DNA of 9,384 nt, taken from the NCBI GenBank assembly GCA_038207745.1, contig JBBQZL010000106.1:1-9384 (forward strand), read 5' to 3'. The notes beneath the pieces were generated by a model. It was not told the origin of the DNA, did no database searches, and worked only from the letters and a program-made list of their open reading frames with translations. Positions 6,908 to 9,384 of the stretch are shown here, one piece after another. The DNA is from JBBQZL01 sp038207745. Its GTDB lineage: Bacteria > Actinomycetota > Thermoleophilia > Solirubrobacterales > 70-9. A program made the position numbers and the translations under genes. The stretch's first letter is position 1; every line of letters begins with the position of its first letter.

Positions 6908-7604
6908 TCCCCAGGAGCATGCCGCGCTCCATTATGAAATGCGGAAGCTCCATCAGCGCTGCGTAGACCAGTGAGTGCGTGCCCGCGGGAATGCGCCCGC
7001 GAACCATAAGCCGGGTTCGGTGATCCCCGATCGGTTCGAGGACGATGTTTCCCCAGTTCTCGAGGCCGAGCGCCCGGCCGGGCTCGAACATCGTCACCTC
7101 CAAGCCGCCGTCGGGGTGGAGATGGACTGTTTCCCCGAGATCGCGATCCTGCCATTCCGTGTGGATCTGATCGGCGTTGCGGATCTCGAGCCCCGCCAGG
7201 TTCTCAAGCCACTCATAGGTGTAGAAGCCTCCGCGATCCTGCCCGATCTGCGCCACCCAGGGCCAGACATCCTCCGCCGATGCCTCGATCGTGATCGCGT
7301 GGAGAATCCGCGTCCCGGCGTTCGGCAGCAGCTCATCGCCCGGCAACTCCCTCTCCATGTCGCCACGTTCTGAACCCCAGCCCAGGTGCCATGGACGGAC
7401 CACCAGGATGTAGAGGACCGAGGCGGCGGCGCCTGCAAGTGCCCATGGCGACGGTGGCCGCCGGCCGAAGATCGCGCGGCCGGCGGCGGCGATGCTCGCG
7501 ATTGCTGCGCCGAGAAGCAGCAATGGCCCACCGAGAATGACCACGACAGTCCGGAGCATCGCTGAAACGCGAAATCCGCTCTTCGTCGAGGCATCGTCAT
7601 TCAT
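6771..7604 (-). CDS. Membrane-anchored SRPBCC-domain protein
   Basis: From ATG 7604 the protein has 277 residues. Two hydrophobic helices (about 17-45 and 53-70) are followed by a domain of about 140 residues of the SRPBCC/START-like superfamily. The recognisable family block is RILHAITIEASAEDVWPWV, then IGQDRGGFYTYEWLENLAGL and DLGETVHLHPDGGLEV, ending near MERGMLLGIKRRAED. The fold is a hydrophobic-ligand cavity; ligand and role are unknown for this membrane-bound group. The ordinary family end (KRRAED, about residue 238) falls almost exactly at the stop codon of the convergent GGDEF-EAL gene. The last 40 or so residues are a low-complexity Arg/Pro/Ser tail encoded antisense to that gene, which looks like stop-codon loss. 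ATG 7649 is an alternative in-frame start, but 7604 has TAGTCT 7 nt upstream and matches the leaderless pattern of other genes here. Confidence 0.85.
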   Translation of the reverse strand: MNDDASTKSGFRVSAMLRTVVVILGGPLLLLGAAIASIAAAGRAIFGRRPPSPWALAGAAASVLYILVVRPWHLGWGSERGDMERELPGDELLPNAGTRILHAITIEASAEDVWPWVAQIGQDRGGFYTYEWLENLAGLEIRNADQIHTEWQDRDLGETVHLHPDGGLEVTMFEPGRALGLENWGNIVLEPIGDHRTRLMVRGRIPAGTHSLVYAALMELPHFIMERGMLLGIKRRAEDAASRTPPANQPDRSRQAPTRSAPVQRRDSPVRSRYHTD

Positions 7605-7607
7605 CGC

Positions 7608-7635
7608 TTGCAGACTATGTGTCGGGACGTAGGAT
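7608..7635 (+). promoter_or_regulatory. Probable promoter of the methyltransferase gene
   Basis: TTGCAG (7608-7613), a 16-nt spacer and TAGGAT (7630-7635) make a fair vegetative promoter, with transcription expected to start near 7642. That would exclude the upstream starts GTG 7619 and ATG 7634 and leave ATG 7685. It overlaps the divergent promoter of the SRPBCC gene. Confidence 0.4.
7612..7617 (-). promoter_or_regulatory. Possible -10 element of the SRPBCC gene
   Basis: TAGTCT on the minus strand ends 7 nt before ATG 7604, placing the transcription start at the start codon. No clear -35 is seen. It overlaps the -35 region of the divergent methyltransferase promoter. Confidence 0.3.
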
Positions 7636-7684
7636 GGCGAGAAGGGCATCCACCCAGGTCGCTCATCAACCAGATCGGCAAAGA

Positions 7685-8482
7685 ATGGGATTTGAAGAGC
7701 TGAAGCGGCGGCAGAGCGTCATCTGGGGCGCGGGTCCCTTCGAGGAGGTCGAGTACACGATCACCGAGATGTACGAATCCATCCTCGACGCGCTGGAACC
7801 GGTGGCAGGCAAGTCGTGGCTCGACGTTGGATGTGGGACCGGCGGACTCAGCATGAGCGCCGCCCGTGCGGGGGCCGATGTCACCGGAGTCGACCTGGCC
7901 CCGGCGCTGATCTACACCGCGAAGGAGCGCGCTGCCAAGAAGCAACTCGAGATCAGATATGAGGAGGGTGACTGCGAGAACCTTCAGTTCGAGGACGGCT
8001 CCTTCGATATCGTTTCGTCGTCAGTCGGCGTCATGTTCGCCCCTGACCATGCGGCCGCGGCGGCCGAGCTTGCCCGCGTCTGCGCACCCGGCGGTCGGCT
8101 CGGGCTCTCAGCCTGGAGGCCGGAGGGCGGCGTTGGCCGCTTCTTCCGCTTCATGCTTCCGTACCAGCCACCGCTCCCGGATGGCGTCGGCATCCCACTG
8201 CTCTGGGGGACGGAGGATCACGTTACGAGTCTGCTCGGGGAGTACTTCGAGCTCAGCTTCGAGGAGCTCGACTGCCCCTACGAAGCCGAGTCCAGCGAGG
8301 CCGCGTGGGAGCTCTTTTCCCGCGCCTTCGGTCCAACCCGCACGCTCGCCCAATCGATGTCCGACGAAGATCGCGCCAGTTTCCGCGAAGCCTTCATCGA
8401 GTTCTCGGACCAGGACCGCGTCGAGGGCGGCGGCATCCGTCAGTCGCGGACCTACCTGCTGGCCACCGGGACTCGTCGCTGA
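7685..8482 (+). CDS. Class I SAM-dependent methyltransferase
   Basis: The 265-residue protein (from ATG 7685) has a standard Rossmann methyltransferase core. Motif I is LDVGCGTGG (46-54), which binds S-adenosylmethionine. VTGVDLAP carries the acidic residue D70 at the end of strand 2, which contacts the ribose. EGDCENLQFEDGSFDIV (95-110) covers motif II and its approach. LARVCAPGGRLGLSAW is the post-motif helix and strand 5. It resembles the UbiE/COQ5-like Methyltransf_11/25 group, whose members act on small molecules; the substrate cannot be inferred. The N-terminus MGFEELKRRQSVIWGAGPFE looks like the natural start of such proteins. Earlier in-frame starts (GTG 7619, ATG 7634) add an unconserved basic stretch and overlap a promoter-like pair. 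The stop codon is 2 bp from a 47-bp direct repeat. Confidence 0.9.
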   Translation: MGFEELKRRQSVIWGAGPFEEVEYTITEMYESILDALEPVAGKSWLDVGCGTGGLSMSAARAGADVTGVDLAPALIYTAKERAAKKQLEIRYEEGDCENLQFEDGSFDIVSSSVGVMFAPDHAAAAAELARVCAPGGRLGLSAWRPEGGVGRFFRFMLPYQPPLPDGVGIPLLWGTEDHVTSLLGEYFELSFEELDCPYEAESSEAAWELFSRAFGPTRTLAQSMSDEDRASFREAFIEFSDQDRVEGGGIRQSRTYLLATGTRR

Positions 8483-8483
8483 C

Positions 8484-8530
8484 GCGGGTTCGCCGGGCGG
8501 GGCTCGGATGGCGAGGGCGGGAATCGAACC
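8484..8530. repeat. 47-bp direct repeat, distal copy containing a duplicated tRNA-Phe 3' end
   Basis: This segment is identical over 47 bp to 8558-8604. Its last 22 bp (8509-8530) repeat the T-loop and 3' acceptor strand of the neighbouring tRNA-Phe gene. Its first 25 bp repeat the sequence that lies beyond the tRNA 3' end. It begins 2 bp after the methyltransferase stop codon. The fragment cannot fold as a tRNA because the 5' T-stem strand and everything before it are missing. Confidence 0.9.
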
Positions 8531-8557
8531 TCAGGGAGCCGCAGGCGACCGGTGGGA

Positions 8558-8604
8558 GCGGGTTCGCCGGGCGGGGCTCGGATGGCGAGGGCGGGAATCG
8601 AACC
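8558..8604. repeat. 47-bp direct repeat, copy overlapping the intact tRNA-Phe gene
   Basis: This is the second copy, offset by 74 bp from the first, with a 27-bp unrelated spacer (8531-8557) between. Positions 8583-8604 are the 3' part of the functional tRNA. Identity stops exactly within the T-stem, as expected of a recombination or duplication breakpoint. Confidence 0.9.
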
Positions 8605-8655
8605 CGCGACACCACGATTTTCAGTCGTGTGCTCTACCAACTGAGCTACCTCGCC
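8583..8655 (-). tRNA. tRNA-Phe (anticodon GAA)
   Basis: On the minus strand a complete cloverleaf can be drawn. The acceptor stem is GGCGAGG/CCTCGCC. The D-arm is GCTC-AGTTGGTA-GAGC. The anticodon arm is CACGA-CTGAAAA-TCGTG with anticodon GAA. The variable loop is GTGTC, the T-arm is GCGGG-TTCGATT-CCCGC and the discriminator base is A. The gene is 73 nt and the CCA end is not encoded, as in many actinobacteria. It is flanked by the 47-bp repeat that duplicates its 3' end. Confidence 0.97.
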
Positions 8656-8730
8656 AGGGCGTCGGAGGCCACTCGGGCACGCCGCGCTCCGGGAAGGCTA
8701 CCTTGGGGCAGGGCAAGGAGGGCGACCGGC

Positions 8731-8736
8731 TAACTT
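8731..8736 (+). promoter_or_regulatory. Possible -10 element of the secreted-protein gene
   Basis: TAACTT lies 6 nt before GTG 8743, which would give a leaderless transcript. The same TAA is an in-frame stop that limits how far upstream the gene can start. A G-rich AAGGAGGG at 8715-8722 is too far away (20 nt) to serve this start codon. Confidence 0.3.
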
Positions 8737-8742
8737 GGGCAG

Positions 8743-9384
8743 GTGAGGAGGGTCAGAACAGCCTTTGCAATCTGCCTGATCGCCGTCGCATCGGCGGCGT
8801 TCATCTCCGGTGCCGAGCGCGCCGATCCCCGGACGCCGGCAGCACTCGCGGGCCTGCCCGCCCCATTCCTCGGCACCTCGCTCGTCGGCGGGGGTGGGTC
8901 GGCCGTTGCGGCGATCGATTCCTATGGGAACGTCGTCGACCTGAGGCTCGGAGGGCCGGGAGCCGCCCCCCAGATCGAGGTCAACCGACGGCGCCAGGTC
9001 GCCGGAACGGTGCAGGAAGGGACAGGTATTGTGCCGATGGCCGGCACCGGGACGAGGCTCCCGCGCCCGCCCTGGGCTGCAGACTCGGTCACCCAGCACT
9101 ATCTGCCCGGCACCAACGTCCTGGTCACGACCTCGTCAGTGGGCGGTGCACGATTGCGAATCGTCGATGCGGCCGACGGCCCGGCTCTGGCCCGCCGATT
9201 CACAGTCAGGGCGCCGCCCGGCTTCCGGGCCAACCTCGAGGTCGGTATCCACCTGGCCACCGGTTTGGATCCGGCCACCTGCACCGGGTCCCCGAGTCCG
9301 GTCGCCACCGACGGCGGGGCGAGCCTGAGTTGGCACGCGCAGGGCCTGATCAGGGCAACGGTCACGTGCAGACCAGAGCTCACG
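8743..9384 (+). CDS. Secreted protein resembling the N-terminal domain of GH15 glycosidases, cut by the window edge
   Basis: An open frame starts at GTG 8743 (an in-frame TAA at 8731 rules out earlier starts) and runs 214 codons off the right edge. The N-terminus MRRVRTAFAICLIAVASAAF is a clear Sec-type signal peptide, with cleavage probably around residues 23-27. The mature part is rich in Gly, Ala and Pro. The segments PAPFLGTSLVGGGGSAVAAI, then DSYGNVVDLRL, and SVTQHYLPGTNVLVTTS resemble the beta-sandwich at the start of GH15 glucoamylase/trehalase-like proteins (gdGrsAavvsrdGsvdWl and rYlpdTnvLet patterns). This is recalled family resemblance, not a search result. The catalytic region would lie outside the window, so function is open. 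Two cysteines are visible near the cut end (TCTG and TCRPE). Confidence 0.65.
   Translation, partial: MRRVRTAFAICLIAVASAAFISGAERADPRTPAALAGLPAPFLGTSLVGGGGSAVAAIDSYGNVVDLRLGGPGAAPQIEVNRRRQVAGTVQEGTGIVPMAGTGTRLPRPPWAADSVTQHYLPGTNVLVTTSSVGGARLRIVDAADGPALARRFTVRAPPGFRANLEVGIHLATGLDPATCTGSPSPVATDGGASLSWHAQGLIRATVTCRPELT

Noticed and set aside
8484..8604. Two repeat copies as the start of a CRISPR array
   Set aside because: There are only two 47-bp copies, they contain tRNA sequence, and there is a single 27-bp spacer and no cas genes.
8452..8640. Minus-strand ORF of 62 residues beginning VEHTTENRGVAGSIPALAI (in the initiator-Met form)
   Set aside because: It is the well-known spurious translation of tRNA sequence: it runs through the tRNA-Phe gene and both repeat copies.

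Overview
The window looks like a chromosomal piece of a high-GC actinobacterium. A Thermoleophilia/Solirubrobacterales-type genome is my best guess, from the protein families, the strong G/C preference at third codon positions, a tRNA gene without encoded CCA, and several start codons that lack a Shine-Dalgarno sequence but have a -10-like TANNNT hexamer just upstream. The taxonomy is inference; no ribosomal RNA gene or marker protein is present.

Layout: (1) 1-567, minus strand: N-terminal part of a PafB-like WYL-domain transcriptional regulator, cut by the left edge. (2) 613-1420, plus strand: a c-di-AMP (ydaO/yuaA-type) riboswitch followed at once by a 48-residue single-span membrane protein with a textbook Shine-Dalgarno, then a 111-residue membrane-anchored protein of unknown function. 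(3) 1470-4207, minus strand: a YhaM-like OB-fold/HD-domain 3'-5' exoribonuclease and, upstream of it, a 14-helix DHA2-family drug/proton antiporter. (4) 4319-6907, plus strand: a cytoplasmic PAS-PAS-PAS-GGDEF-EAL c-di-GMP enzyme. Its GGDEF half looks competent, with an intact I-site. Its EAL half has His in place of a metal-binding Asp. (5) 6771-7604, minus strand: a two-helix membrane protein with an SRPBCC ligand-binding domain, whose 3' end overlaps the c-di-GMP gene antisense by 137 bp. (6) 7685-8482, plus strand: a class I SAM-dependent methyltransferase. (7) 8484-8655: tRNA-Phe(GAA) on the minus strand, with a 47-bp direct repeat that duplicates the tRNA 3' end plus flank. (8) 8743-end, plus strand: a secreted protein cut by the right edge, reminiscent of the N-terminal beta domain of GH15 glycosidases.

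There is no large operon, and no phage, transposon or CRISPR array. The genes are mostly single units with divergent or convergent neighbours. The most interesting parts are the c-di-AMP riboswitch controlling a tiny orphan membrane protein, the asymmetric c-di-GMP enzyme, the tRNA-end duplication that may be an integration scar, and the apparent leaderless start architecture, in which the riboswitch gene is the exception with a strong ribosome binding site.
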